This document shows positions 1 to 12,200 of a stretch of DNA of 64,000 bases, in pieces. The position numbers and the translations under genes are program-made. This DNA comes from Clytia hemisphaerica (Eukaryota > Cnidaria > Hydrozoa > Leptothecata > Clytiidae): NCBI GenBank assembly GCA_902728285.1, contig CACVBU010001039.1, forward strand, positions 1 to 64,000, read 5' to 3'. Every line of letters starts with the position of its first letter. Positions within the stretch are counted from its first letter, which is position 1. Under the pieces are notes generated by a model. It was not told the DNA's origin. It worked only from the letters and a program-made list of their open reading frames with translations, and did not search any database.

Positions 1-179
1 TTACTTTCGACTTAGTTCTTAAACCACGGAGACACAGATAGAACATCCATTTACGACAAAAACAATAGCGTCATCATTCCAGCCGCGGCTTTCTTATACT
101 ATGCTATCATGTAACATGGAAAAAAGAATAATTTGCTGTCGTGTAAATTCCCGTGGGCGCTATAATTTCAATGATATAA

Positions 180-465
180 AACCTACCGAATGGCTTTTCC
201 TTTTCCTCAGGCTTCTCCGTCTCTTCTGGTTTCTTGTTTTCCATGGGTATTTTCTTTTCCTCAGGCTTTTCACTTTCTTCGGTTTTTTCTTTCTCCTCGG
301 TTTTTTCTTTCTCCTCGGGCTTTCCGTTTTCCTTGGGTTTTTCCTTTTCCTCGGGCTTTTTGTTTTCCATGGGTATTTTCTTTTCGTTGGGATTTTCGTC
401 TTCCTTGGGTTTTTCGTTTTCCTCGGGCTTTTCGTTTTCCGCGGGTTTATCATTTTTCGAAACTA
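180..465 (-). repeat. Minisatellite open in several frames, possibly a coding exon
   Basis: A degenerate 6- to 18-bp purine/pyrimidine-biased repeat. On the minus strand one frame reads as Glu-Lys-Pro-Glu-Glu-Asn type repeats. Other frames on both strands are also open, because the repeat simply lacks stop codons. On the minus strand there is a plausible acceptor near 465 (gaggtttag) and a plausible donor near 190 (ttcg/gtaggt), so this could be an internal exon of a gene cut by the window edge. Low-complexity sequence makes coding potential impossible to judge by eye. Confidence 0.35.
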
Positions 466-493
466 AACCTCTGACATTGGGGTTTAAGGAGAA

Positions 494-767
494 ATACACG
501 CTTTTTTTTTTATAAGAATGGTGTTTTTTCATTTCATCATGGATATTCTTAACTTTTTGGCGAAAATCATCCAAAAATATTCTTACGGTATTCTTAGGTT
601 AAGATCGAAATTGGCAATCTACAGGTTAAAATGCATTAAAAATGGCATTCTTAGGTTCAGTTGCTAAATTCCATGACGGCGATATTCTTACCATATTCTT
701 AATTTTTTGGCCATTTTCATCATGGACATTCTTATAAAGTGTATTCTTATAAAAAAAAAAGCGTGTA
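494..767. mobile_element. MITE of the ATAAGAA family (copy 1)
   Basis: Inverted ends read tacacgc-(T)n-ataagaat on the left and attcttat-(A)n-gcgtgta on the right. The interior is rich in attctta and tcatcatgg sub-motifs. The same ends occur about ten more times in the window. No coding capacity, so it is non-autonomous. Confidence 0.75.
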
Positions 768-1045
768 TTTATCTTCGTACACATCTTCAAGAGCTTCAGC
801 GTTCTTTCTTTCCATTTCCGAGCGGATGTCATCTTAAATAAACAAATATTACAGCATATATATTATAAAATTTTGAAAAAAAAAAGATTAAGGAAATCTC
901 AAAATCAATTACTCAGAATCAGCCAGGGGGGGTCTCATAAGAAGGAAAGTGCTACCATAACTCCTCTTCTCTTGAAAGAGCTTTGAAAATCATAATGAGC
1001 AAAGAAAATAAGGGAAATTCTTGCGTGATAGAAAAAACCACAATA

Positions 1046-1236
1046 TACATCTTTTCGAACGTAGCCGCCAATTGCCGCGCGGGCATTTTTTGTCCATTTT
1101 ACCACCCTAAAACCATCCCAGTCTTTCTTTCGCACCTATAGACAATAGAAAAAGAGGATTGGATCGAGTTTAGCGGGATAGTTAAATAATAAAGTGGCAC
1201 GCACCTGACCGCGCGACTACGGTCGAAGAAGTTGTA
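1046..1236 (-). mobile_element. MITE with tacaccttttcga ends (inverted copy)
   Basis: Shares its whole length with copies at 21118-21318 and 29330-29495: ends like tacacctttt and gtcgaaaaggtgta, with interior motifs cgcgtgccactttattattt and gcgcggcaattggcggctac. This copy is in the opposite orientation to the other two. Confidence 0.75.
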
Positions 1237-1589
1237 TTGAGTGAGTTGAAAAACATTTAGATATGAAAGAAATGGTTTACCATTGAATTTTTTGAACATT
1301 TTCATTCTTAATTCTCTTCGTCTTTCATCCAAAAATGCTTTGCGATAATTTTCAATTCCTTCAATTCTTCTTTGGTTCATCGTGTCCATTCTCTCTTGGT
1401 ATTTATCATCAAAGTTATCAGACCATCTCGCCTCACCTGATATATCGATAACAGAAGCAACAAATGAAAATCATGAAATTATGTTTTAGTTGGAAATATA
1501 TATATCATGATGTGAAGACAAATCCCGATTTCATTCGATGCGCATTCGGTGAGAACAAAAGTAACCATGACAATCCTCCAGGGTCTTGA

Positions 1590-1742
1590 ATGAAATCCAC
1601 ACCTCTGTGTCACAGACCCGCTGGAACCCCAGCCTTACTGGAAAACTTAACAAAAATTTCGTCCCCGGTGGGAAAATACCCTGAAACATTTCAGCCCCAC
1701 TGAGGAAAAAAGTTCCATCGGGGCTGTGAGACGGGGTGTAAA
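1590..1742. mobile_element. MITE with cacagaccc ends
   Basis: Left end gtcacagacccgctgg and right end ggctgtgagacggggtgt are imperfect inverted repeats. A related element lies at about 38652-38892. Boundaries are approximate. Confidence 0.45.
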
Positions 1743-2368
1743 TTAAATAACGAATAAGAAACGTAGAAAAGATTCGATGAAAGAGTGAAATCTCAGAACG
1801 TAACATACGGCGAGACCCCGGACCTTCAACTCACGCATTCACGGTTTCTTTTGAAGGAAACACGCTCCATTAATTTTTCATTAAAGTCTCAGAAGAGTTT
1901 TAAATACGTTAAGAGACCCAATTTTGGCTGAAAGAAATTTAAATTTATAGGTCATTCGCCAAAATAAATTCTCGCCAAATTTAATTTTCCTTAAATTTAG
2001 TCTCTATTTTTCCTAAAAACCCTTTTTTCCTCTTTTTTTTACAGCTAAAATATTGAACAAAATCGGGTCGTTCGCCAAAATTAATTCTCGCCAAATTTAG
2101 AAATTTTATTAAATCGTCAAAATAAATTCCACCAAATTGCACCAAAATTAGCGAATGGGCTCATTTGCCAAAATTTCCTCTCTTAAGGTAGCTGGAAATC
2201 GAAAATTATATATAATCTACTTGAGCTTTAACATGGGGATATGTGTTCTTCATCTTCATAATCATGTGATTCAGACGTGGGCATTAAAATTCTTACAGTT
2301 TGTCTTCACAGCTTAAATTTAACTAAGTTATGGTGTTCACGGTAATTATGTGTAAGCCGATTGGGTCG

Positions 2369-2493
2369 TTGAAAAATATGATTTTACCTTCGAAAAACAT
2401 ATTTTCACCTTCGAAAAACATGATTTTACCTTCGAAAAACTTATTTTTATCTTCGAAAAACAAGATTTTACCTTCTAAAAACATGATTTTACC
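2369..2493. repeat. 21-bp tandem repeat, about six units
   Basis: Units follow ttcgaaaaacatgattttacc with one to four changes each. AT-rich, not in a recognisable gene. Confidence 0.85.
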
Positions 2494-2799
2494 TTAAAGT
2501 TTTCATTCTATTGCCCCCGCTCCTTTAGAGCTACATTGGAGTACCAAAAAAAAAAAACAGGTCGATGCGAAATTAGATTTTCTAGAAAGTCTAAAAGTCA
2601 ATTTAAAGAGGATAGAATTATAAATTTTACCCCAAAGGTAAATATCTCAAAAGTGTGTCAATGTTTTGAAACAAACACTATATTACATACAGGTAAAAAC
2701 ATATACGTACATTGGACTGCAAAGATGAGTGCTGCAACAAAAACCAATGTCAACTTCATATTTTATCTTTTACAACATGCGCTTCTTACACTGATATAA

Positions 2800-3400
2800 A
2801 ATTGTGCAGCTTGTGTAGGGAGTTTAAATGTAAAAATGATTTCCACAGATATTGGATTAAAAGTACTTTCATCAAGATAAGCTAATTATGCAAACGCTTT
2901 TTTATTCAAAAATACCACATAAATTTCAATAAGCATAACACTGTCTTACTAATGCGAGCCTCATATATGGGTAGTAGACACTTATTAAAATCGCCAGCTT
3001 GTGCAGGGAGTTTAAATGTATAAATAGATCTTATCGGACTTTTTGATTTTTCTAAAAAAGCGATGCATTGTGGGATTGTTTCGGGGGTATTACAATAGAA
3101 ATCTCTTTTGAATTCATCGAGGGAATTCTATTGTACCCCCCCCCCGAAACAATCCCACAATGCATCGCTGTTTTAGAAAAAACAAAAACTCTGATAAGGT
3201 CTATTAGATTAAAAGAAGTGCTTTTATCAAAATATTATGCATATTATGCAAACGCTTTTTTATTCAAAAAGACCACAAAGCTTTCTATAATATATAAGCA
3301 TAAAGTTGTCTCGCTAATGCGAGCCTCGCATAAACGAATCTCCATTTCTTACCAATGCCAATGCCAATGAAAGTACAAGTTAAATGGGGATTTAAATGTA
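2800..3400. repeat. Direct-repeat cluster around a long hairpin
   Basis: The segment at about 2845-2965 recurs at about 3208-3335 (shared core atgcaaacgcttttttattc, and a gcgagcctc motif further on). Between them, 3061-3168 is a near-perfect hairpin: gcgatgcattgtgggattgt at one end and its complement acaatcccacaatgcatcgc at the other. Weaker complementarity extends out to about 3000 and 3205. It looks like a foldback element with duplicated flanks. Confidence 0.7.
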
Positions 3401-6400
3401 AAGATTTAAATCATATTTTAACTTTATTTTGGTCCGCACGCCCCAACGCCCTCACAGCCAGCGGCATTTGAGCAAATCACGCCATATCAGAGGGCGCCGT
3501 TCGGCACTTTCCACGGTTCCTAGCTTCTATTCTCCTCGGATAAACAGAGCAATTAACTTTCTTGCTGTAAGTGGAGCTCTGCAAATGCTGGCCACAATAT
3601 TTCAGCATTTAAAGGTTAAGGGTTTTGAAAATTGAATTTGTAGCTGGTTGGAATAATAAATTAAGTGACATGTGCTAAATAAATCCCCAAATTATGTCTT
3701 GACCAAGCCTTGGCTGTGAGCTTTTCTAACATATTTTCATTCAGTTTAATATTGCATCGAGACTCTATTTTACTATTTTAATTGATTCAGTTTACTAATC
3801 AATACTCTAATTTTTTCAATTTTGGAAGAAATCAACTTAAATCGAGCCTTTGGGCATATTATTTTTCGAGTATTATTTGTTGTTGAATTATACTTCTTAC
3901 AAATTAAACAAGTGTAATAGACAGGTACAGGCCGGGAAGTATCTTATCCATTTGGTGGACTAACGTTTTTGGGGTTTTTCTTGTTCCCTATGGTAATAAG
4001 AATATTTTAAGCTTCTGGACAACCTGGATTTCTCACCTGGGTATCCATAATGGCGGATTTTTCCAACCCAAACATAGGCTTATCATCTATCAATCGATCG
4101 GAAATTTGATACTGATTAATTTTGAGATACAAAGTTGGGTCTGAAAACTTTCTTGAGATATAAATCACTTTCGTTTTCTCAGGTTTGGCTGCAGTTGGAG
4201 GCGAGTTTTCATGGAGTAGTAAGTCAATTCTTTTAGTAATATCTCAAGAAGTATGCATCTAAACATATCAAAAAGTTATGTGCTCCTAGAAAAGGCATTA
4301 AATATTGTTTACGCAAATTTTTAAAAGTTTCCAGTAAAAATGTGTATTTTACAGACCAGAGTACAATTTCCTTACCGTCAAAAAAAGATCTTTTTCTCTC
4401 AAAATTGGCCTCTTTGTCTATTAAAACAAATTACTGTTCTTAATAAGGTTTAGAGCCACTCACTTCTTCGTAATCTCACTCAGAGGGGTACTTGAGGGAA
4501 AAATTATAAGGGCTAAATGTGTCTGGTCAGTACTTTATAAGCATGATTTTTGGTAGGATTTGATCCCAAAAACGATGAAATGTTCAGCTATTGCTCAAAG
4601 ATTTGACAAATTCTCTCATTGTATCTCGGCATTAAACAAAGTTGAAGCTTCTATTTTTTGTTTGACAAATGCAAAGAATTAAGAATACATGTAAATCGTT
4701 GTGTGTATTTTACAGACCAGAATTAAGTGCTTTTAGGTGGTTATCGTGGTTATCTTGCCCTAAAAACGTTTAGACTTACCACCCGAGCTTAAGAATTTAC
4801 TGAGTCAAAATCTTCTAATTCCTATATCTTTATTCATGCATGTAACGAGATTTAGAGGGCTCAGAATCTGTGTAACCTGTCTTCAAGACTTCGAGAGGTG
4901 CTTAGACTTAAGAGGAACTTACAAAACGCCTTTTTTTCCGGCCTATTTTTGAAGACTCTCAAAGCAAAATCTAACGCCAATGCCAATGCAACGACTTATC
5001 CGATTTTTTAAAAGTATGTGAACAATTTTTGAACGATTCTTACTTGAATTTTGCTTAAATAGTTTGAAGATTTTGTGACGGCCGAAAAAGTGGTGTGTGT
5101 AAATCCAGCTTTAGCCAATAAGTCTATACTATTGTAATGAAACCTGCGGGTGGACCTTCATTCGAGACACTTGGAACTATGCTGGTTAATGTAGAAATTA
5201 AGGGTGCACGAGGGCCCAATGCATCGTTTTATATCTGTTTCATCAGTTACTTGCTATGGGTAGTTTCTAGCTACCAGTTGAGCGGTATTCTTTGATAGAG
5301 GGACAAATTTTGATCGATTTTGATTTAATTTATAAAAAGTAGGTCCCTTTAAAAAATCGAAAACATTACATATTGCATTATGCCTTACAGGCAACATATG
5401 CGTGATTCACACAGCAGTGTAGGATATTATACCTAATTCATGTACATGGAATGAGGGTGAATGACTTCTCTTTACACCAGGTGTCCGACGAGATGACCTA
5501 TCGAGTGGTCAAGCCCTTCTTCTCCTTTGGACCGTGTGGTGCCCCCTCTGGGAGCCAAAATTATTCCATACTTTTGAGTCAAAATTTAGAAATATTAGTC
5601 GGGGTTTTGACAAGGGAAGACGATTTTGCATCTTTTATCTTTGTTATGAAATGGATAAAAGACTTTAGAACAGTAGAACAACAGAGACTTTTGTCGAAGT
5701 TTTGACGTTGTTAGCAAGGTTCCAAAGAGGTATATCATCAAGATTTATTGTTTCATTTTATGTTTTCAACGAGGCAGCAACGAAGCTAGCTTTCTATAAC
5801 AATACAAAGAGAGCGGATGCCCAGTCATTTATATGTTCATGTTCTGACGAAAGCACAGAGATCAGATGATACTAAAACCTTAAAATCTCACGAGAGGAAA
5901 GGAAAATGGAATCACCATCAGCAAGCCATGTCCGAACAAAATAGAAATTTTAAAATCCAGATGATAAAAAATCCAGATTTCTTAATATTATACCGGTCTA
6001 TTTTTAACATTTTCGAGCACTTTCTGAAAGTATTTTTTATTCAATTGAGCATAACTTTTGATCTAATGAAAGGAATTTAATAAATGACATGATTGCACAC
6101 TGCTAAAAACTCTCAATCCTTCGCTTCAATTTATAAAAATATAAGTTCGACATTAAAACATTTAAGCTTAGCATAATTCCCCTTTCTACATATCACTTAG
6201 ACTACGATTTCACCTTAAACTGTCTTTAGAGCTAATAGGAAATCTATGTTTTGACGTGGTCAATTAACTGCTTCTGTGAACAACACAAAAAGTAGTGGTC
6301 TTGTTAGAATGTTCATAAATTTTATTTAAGGTTGTACCTTTTTTTATAACAAACTATATAAGAACACAAGGCTTAGCTGGCCAAAATGTTAAGAACAAGT

Positions 6401-9221
6401 TAAGAACATTGTTAAGGGTTTGTGGTTTTTCCAACTTTTTTTTCAGAGATACAAAAAATACCTCATTTTTTAATGCATTTTTTATACAAAAAACCTTATT
6501 CTGAGTGCATGCTTTCTTCTTAAAATAGAACAAAGTTTCTTCTTTAACCAGAGATTTTTATCTTGCTACCAAATAGCATGGAGATCCATGTTATGATTTC
6601 TTATTCTATATACTGATGGCGAAATATATAGCATGGTATGGGCTGACAGTTTGAATTTCCCATATCCTAATAACGGTTGAAAACACAGCCAATCAAACCC
6701 TGTTATTGTTTCACTGGTCACACTTTCTTAAAGAAAGCGCAAGTTTCGAAATTTGGTTTTTATTTTATTAAGATAGGACAGCGCTAAATTCAAATTTCCC
6801 ACTGTAATTTTTTTGTGGCCAAAATCGGACTCACAGCTCTGACCCGTCAAGTATTCATCAGATTTAAAAAAAAATACACAGACGGGTTCCTGTCTAGCTA
6901 CCAAATAGCAAGAAAAATTTAAAAATTTGATTAATTCTTAAAATCGAAACCAAAAAATAGAATGATTCAAAGTTGAGTCATACTGGAGACTCATGAAATG
7001 AAATAAAAGTGGAGTATCTAAGAACGTTCCTCTAATAGTGAAGGAGACCTAATGAACCTACTTTCAAAAAGATGTAGGAAAATTTTTGATTTTCGACTCT
7101 CTTGTTTGGCTAAAACCATTCCCTTTTTTTCTCAAATTTTGCAACTTTAGAAAATTCAAAATAAAAATATAAACGAATTCAGGCAAATATATGTTCATGT
7201 CAAATTTTTATGTTCCATTTTCTATTAACGCACTGCGGTTTTTGAAAGTAGTGTTTTCCCAAGGTTTTTCGATAAAAATCAATTTTCAAATAACGATATT
7301 TTGGCTCTAAAAATGGCTTTTAAGCAAAAACTTTGGTACAGTTGGAAAGCTCTCGGCCTCAGCTTTCTAAAACAACAAGGGTATCTTATCTGAAAACATA
7401 GTAGTTCTGAGTTATGGTTGGTAGGATTTTAGTCAAGATTCCCCAGTAAATTGTCATTGTTTGATTTTGTGCCCGATTTTGTGCAACACATACTTGCCTA
7501 TTAGCAGTGCAGTAAGGCTGATGGTTTTCAGTAGTAAAATCTCTAAAATTGTTGAAAAATTTGCGCCCCCGTTTCGCTCGCGTTAAAAAGGGTTCGACTT
7601 GGGAGTTTGTGTCCCCTTATTTTCACAACATGGATTCCATAAGAGAAATGGAGATTCTAGTGGGGTGACCCTTTTGATGGGAAAATTCTACTGGGTACAT
7701 CAAAATCAGAACATTTTGAGTGGGGTATGTATGGGTTTTTCGTTATTTTCAATGGGCTCATTTTCAGCTATAAGATTCCAGTGGGGTGAGTGATTTATCT
7801 AGTGGGGTAAAAAAATGGGCCATTTTTGGAAATATTTTTCACTGGGTTTTCACTGTTATTGATAAATTGAAAATTTTAGCAAGGAGTTGAGCTACTTCAC
7901 CAAGAACCGACTTTAAGATTTTTGGTGAATGGTAAACATTCCTTTCTTAAAGAGTTCGGCGCCGACTCAAAATTATTTTATGATAGCCTACTGGATTTTT
8001 CATGATATTTTTCTTTTTTTCTATTTTATTTACTTTGGACTTGTCAATTTTTATTTTTGTTTACCTTATTGTATGTTCGGGAAGAAAATTGCTGCTGATG
8101 ACCACTTCAGTGGACCTGTGTCGCAGGTGAAACTGTTTTTTTCTTGGTACATAAGTCGGTCCAGCAACAAGGGTCGAAACTGAACTACTTATGTACCCTT
8201 ACAATATTGGTATCGGATTTGTCATTTTATTGCGTTTGTCTTTTCATGTGTATGTCAGATGGAAATGGTTATTTAGCTGTGTGGCATTGGGTCAATGGAT
8301 GTGTACTAAGTGGCAGTTTTTACACTAGGCTTGGATAGTGGTAGTATTTGAGCATTTGTTTTGAACTATTTCCATCGATGATCTTTATTATTGAAAAATC
8401 AAAATCTTTATTATTGATTTTGTCGTATATATTTTTTCTATGGATTGATTTGCTAGTTTTGGATTCAGTTGTTAAACTTTTTCTTTTGGAAAGGTAGTTT
8501 TTGGCCTTCATTAACAGCTCTGTATTGCTTTCTTCATGTTTTAATAAATAGGATCTCCTCCACAATCACATTTTACAAACTACTCGTCTCAGACGATTTT
8601 TCCGTCTCAATATAAATGGAACCATGATGGAACTAATATCCTGGTATCCTTAACCTCAGTAATAGGTGTCACCTTCAATTCATGTAGTCACGCAAATCTT
8701 TTCCCAAATTCACACATTCACGGAAATGTTTGTTCACGCGAAGCTTTCCAATTCACCTACTCACGCAATTCTTTTAATTTTCACGCATTCAAAAAAGTGA
8801 AAAAGCCCAAAGGTAGTGACAGGGATGTAACAATAAATATTACAATCCAATAACAGACAAAGAAAAAGAATATCATTTTCCAAACATTTTATTAGACATG
8901 GTTGATTGCTTTTAAACAATCTCAATGAAAACAAAAAATGAAAACAATAAAAAGTGGCACATCTTCAGTATGCTTTGGCATGATTGAGAATTTGAACAGA
9001 TTCTTCAAAAAAATAAATTATTACTTTGCTTTAAAATTAATTCAAAATTCTATTGTTTTGAATATGATTTTTCCGGTATTTTGGGGAGCACTGGAAATTT
9101 AAACAAACTTGGAAGTAATGTTTTGACAGAAGTATTTTAGAACCAAATTGAAAACATTTCGTCAATGATTGAGTGACAATAGCAATATTAATAGAACTAA
9201 AGAAAGTTAAACGTTAAAAAG

Positions 9222-12200
9222 ATGTTGTTTTGGAAAACAATAAATGTATTATTTCTACTATCAGTGACTTTAAATTTGACCCTCGCAACTCCGGCGGCGG
9301 CTAGAAAAAGCCGGCAAAAGAAGAGAGTCAAGCATCATAAAACATTAAAAACTAGTAAGGACAAAATACACATATCGCATGAATATAGGGATCCAAGGTT
9401 TGAACAAAAACCTCAACACATGATAAAGAATCCAAATTTCAATGCGCCACAATTGAAGAAAAAAGAGAAAGAGTATTTGGCTAAGATAGAAGACGCTTTA
9501 CAAAATGATGAAGGGTCACTTTTCTACACCAACGCATGGGCTGTTCAATTACATCAAGCTGAAGTAGCACAGGCTGATCGTATCGCTGAGAAACATGGCT
9601 TTGAAAATATGGGCCAGGTAAATATGATCCTAGCTGGCACACAACGTTGTTTCAGACCCCGACGGCTTCCAGGGTATTTTTTGAACCTTATTTGAACAGT
9701 TTTGAGCTTTTAGATCTGGAGATCCTAAGGTTAAAACTCTACTTTCAAACCGTACTTCGAAGCACTTAAAAATCATTTGCAGTTTTAAAGTTTTGAGGGA
9801 ATTTTATTTTTTACGAAATATTTTGGCGCCGATTGTAGATAGAATTTAGAAATTCGAGTAAAAAATTTGTAATAAGGCTTTTTATTTTCTTCCAGGTTGG
9901 AAATTTAGAAGGTTTTTACCATTTCAAACATAAACGAGTATCGAAACGAGCAAAACGATCATTACCACATAAAACTGAACGACTGGTTAGCGAAGATGCA
10001 GTAAGTGAATTGCATTTTGGGTAAAAATTAAGCAGGTCTGAATCTGAGTCCTTAGAAATGAAAAAATAATTTTAGTAGTTCATTTTTATACGAGAATTCA
10101 TGATATTCATGACGTTATGTTTTCTACAGAAATACCTCGGTTTTAGCCAGTAGTGGTACATTTTAACTAGACTAAAGTTGGATAAAATTTGCCACTACTG
10201 ACAAAACCGGGGTCTTTCCGTAGAAAACATTACGTCATGAATATCATGAATAAACCAATTGAATTTTCATTAAAATCGTTACGAAGCCTGGTAGATAACA
10301 GGTGTCTCCTGATAGTTACCCATACGATTTTCTTTCCTGAAAACCAGCTTTATGTTATACTATTAAACTCCGGTTAAAGAGTTTCTTAAAATCAGTGTTT
10401 TTCATTTGTAATTGTGCGTAAATCGCGATAGTCGAGTTCAATTTCCCGATCTTTCCGGTTTGATTTCCCGATTTGGTTGGCGTTTGCGCTCGCACTTACT
10501 AGGATATACTCTTTTAAATTTTATGTTAGATATATTAAGAAAGGCTGACTACGATAAAGATGTTTGCATAATGGTTCGCTGTTAAAAAATGACAATTACC
10601 GGAGTTTGCAGTCGTTAATTACGGCTGTTTTATTTACTTTTTTATATTCTTGATTAAAAATTATTTACAAGGTATTGTGGGCTGAACAACAACATTTATT
10701 AGACAGAAGACGTAAAGACAATATCCCAACATTGTTCAATGATCCAAAATTTGGTGATCAATGGTATCTGGTAAGTGACTTTTGAAGGAACCAGTTTTTG
10801 TTTTGCTTACAATTTTTTACAATTTACAATTTTCAATTCGGAGGTAAATTCAACAAATCATTACAGTTGAAAATATAATTTAGAAAATGCTAAAATATTC
10901 TAATTCTATTCTTTGGCAATGAAGATGAAAAATGAAGAAGAAAATATAAACTTTTTATTCTTTTGACTTCATTTTTGGTACACCTTGAATCTTAACTATT
11001 GAAATACTTCCTACGAGCTGCAAAGTAACAGTGCCTTGAAGGGGGCTCGTTGAAGCGAAAAAAACCCAACAAAATAAGGTTTTTCGGGCTCCAACGGGCT
11101 TCATCTAGATGCTGTCTCTATCACTCGAACACGCAGTAACTCGACAGTTTAAAGGCATTCGAATTATAGAAATTCGAGTTAAAGAAATTCTACTTTATAT
11201 AAACGTACTGATGTTATATGATCCGTTTTGACCTTTTTAGAACAACGTCGGTCAGTCAACTGGACCACCAGGTGTGGATTTGAACGTTCTTCCAGTCTGG
11301 CAATCGGGTATCACAGGAAGAGGTGTCGTTGTTTGTGTCCTTGATGATGGTAAGTGAAAGAATCGATTGCCACAAAGTAGTTTAAAGATTTTGAGTCAAA
11401 AGCCAATGGTTTCGTAACAAGAGAGTAGCCTATACTAGAGGTCAGTTTTTGGTGAGGTATTCGCTAGCCCAAGAGCAAGTTGACCTTTTTTTTAGTTATA
11501 CGACTGATTTGGAAGTGAGGAAAAGTTGCGCCCTCCTTTGGTAGATATTTATCGAAAGAAGAGCATTCGGTTCGCCTCCGACAGCGGTCACAGACTTACC
11601 TACTTAGGAGTGTATCTCTATACCATGAATCCACAAATGGGGTACCCTATGGGCACGCTACGTCTTATGGATATTCAATGGACGGCTTTAAGATCTTTGG
11701 ACGTCCTAGAAACGTACATTAGACGTCCAAAAGACGTTTGTGCCCTTTGGGTAGTACCAAATAAACCAAAATCCCTGAACTAAGAGATGGTTTAAGATGA
11801 ATTCAAATTTAAAACGTAAAAACAGCCGGTTTCAATATTTCTAAAGGTTAACTGTGAAATTCAATTCTCCAGTGTGTTGTTCAACCGACTTTAATAAATC
11901 TTAAGATTATGAACTTTATTTCTTTCAGGTGTTGACCACAACCATGACGATCTCAGGGATAACTATGTAAGTTATAGAGTTTTCTTCATTTTTGACCGCA
12001 CCTCCGCCATTATGGAAGAAGACATTCTATTTGCACAAGGAATCATGTCTCCGTATTCGAATGTTTTAGTCTATGGAGAAGGGAAAGGCCAAACATGAGT
12101 CTTAAAATAAACACAATTTCTTTATTCTTCTGATTCTAAAATCTTGGTCGTCTTCAACCTGGGTTTATATCAGGTTTGATTTCACAATAACTTTAAAAAA

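Larger units (their letters stand above)
1..9221. other. Gene-poor, repeat-rich left flank
   Basis: I see no convincing gene in this stretch. Open frames are short, lack recognisable motifs and are not supported by splice signals. It holds MITEs (494-767, 1046-1236, about 1590-1742), a 21-bp tandem repeat (2369-2493), a hairpin and direct-repeat cluster (2800-3400), a fragment of the ATAAGAA element (about 6336-6420), and otherwise AT-rich sequence in which I see nothing. The frame at 7929-8183 would give a hydrophobic peptide, but the sequence is T-rich and the similarity is compositional. Confidence 0.5.

Noticed and set aside
190-574. Several overlapping open frames on both strands at the left edge as separate genes
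   Set aside because: They are the same low-complexity repeat read in different frames; the repeat has no stops in most frames. The upper part of the longest frame is MITE sequence.
2369-2493. CRISPR-like array
   Set aside because: Units are contiguous with no unique spacers, and the genome is animal.
7929-8338. Small membrane proteins
   Set aside because: Hydrophobicity comes from T-rich sequence; no conserved motif or gene context.
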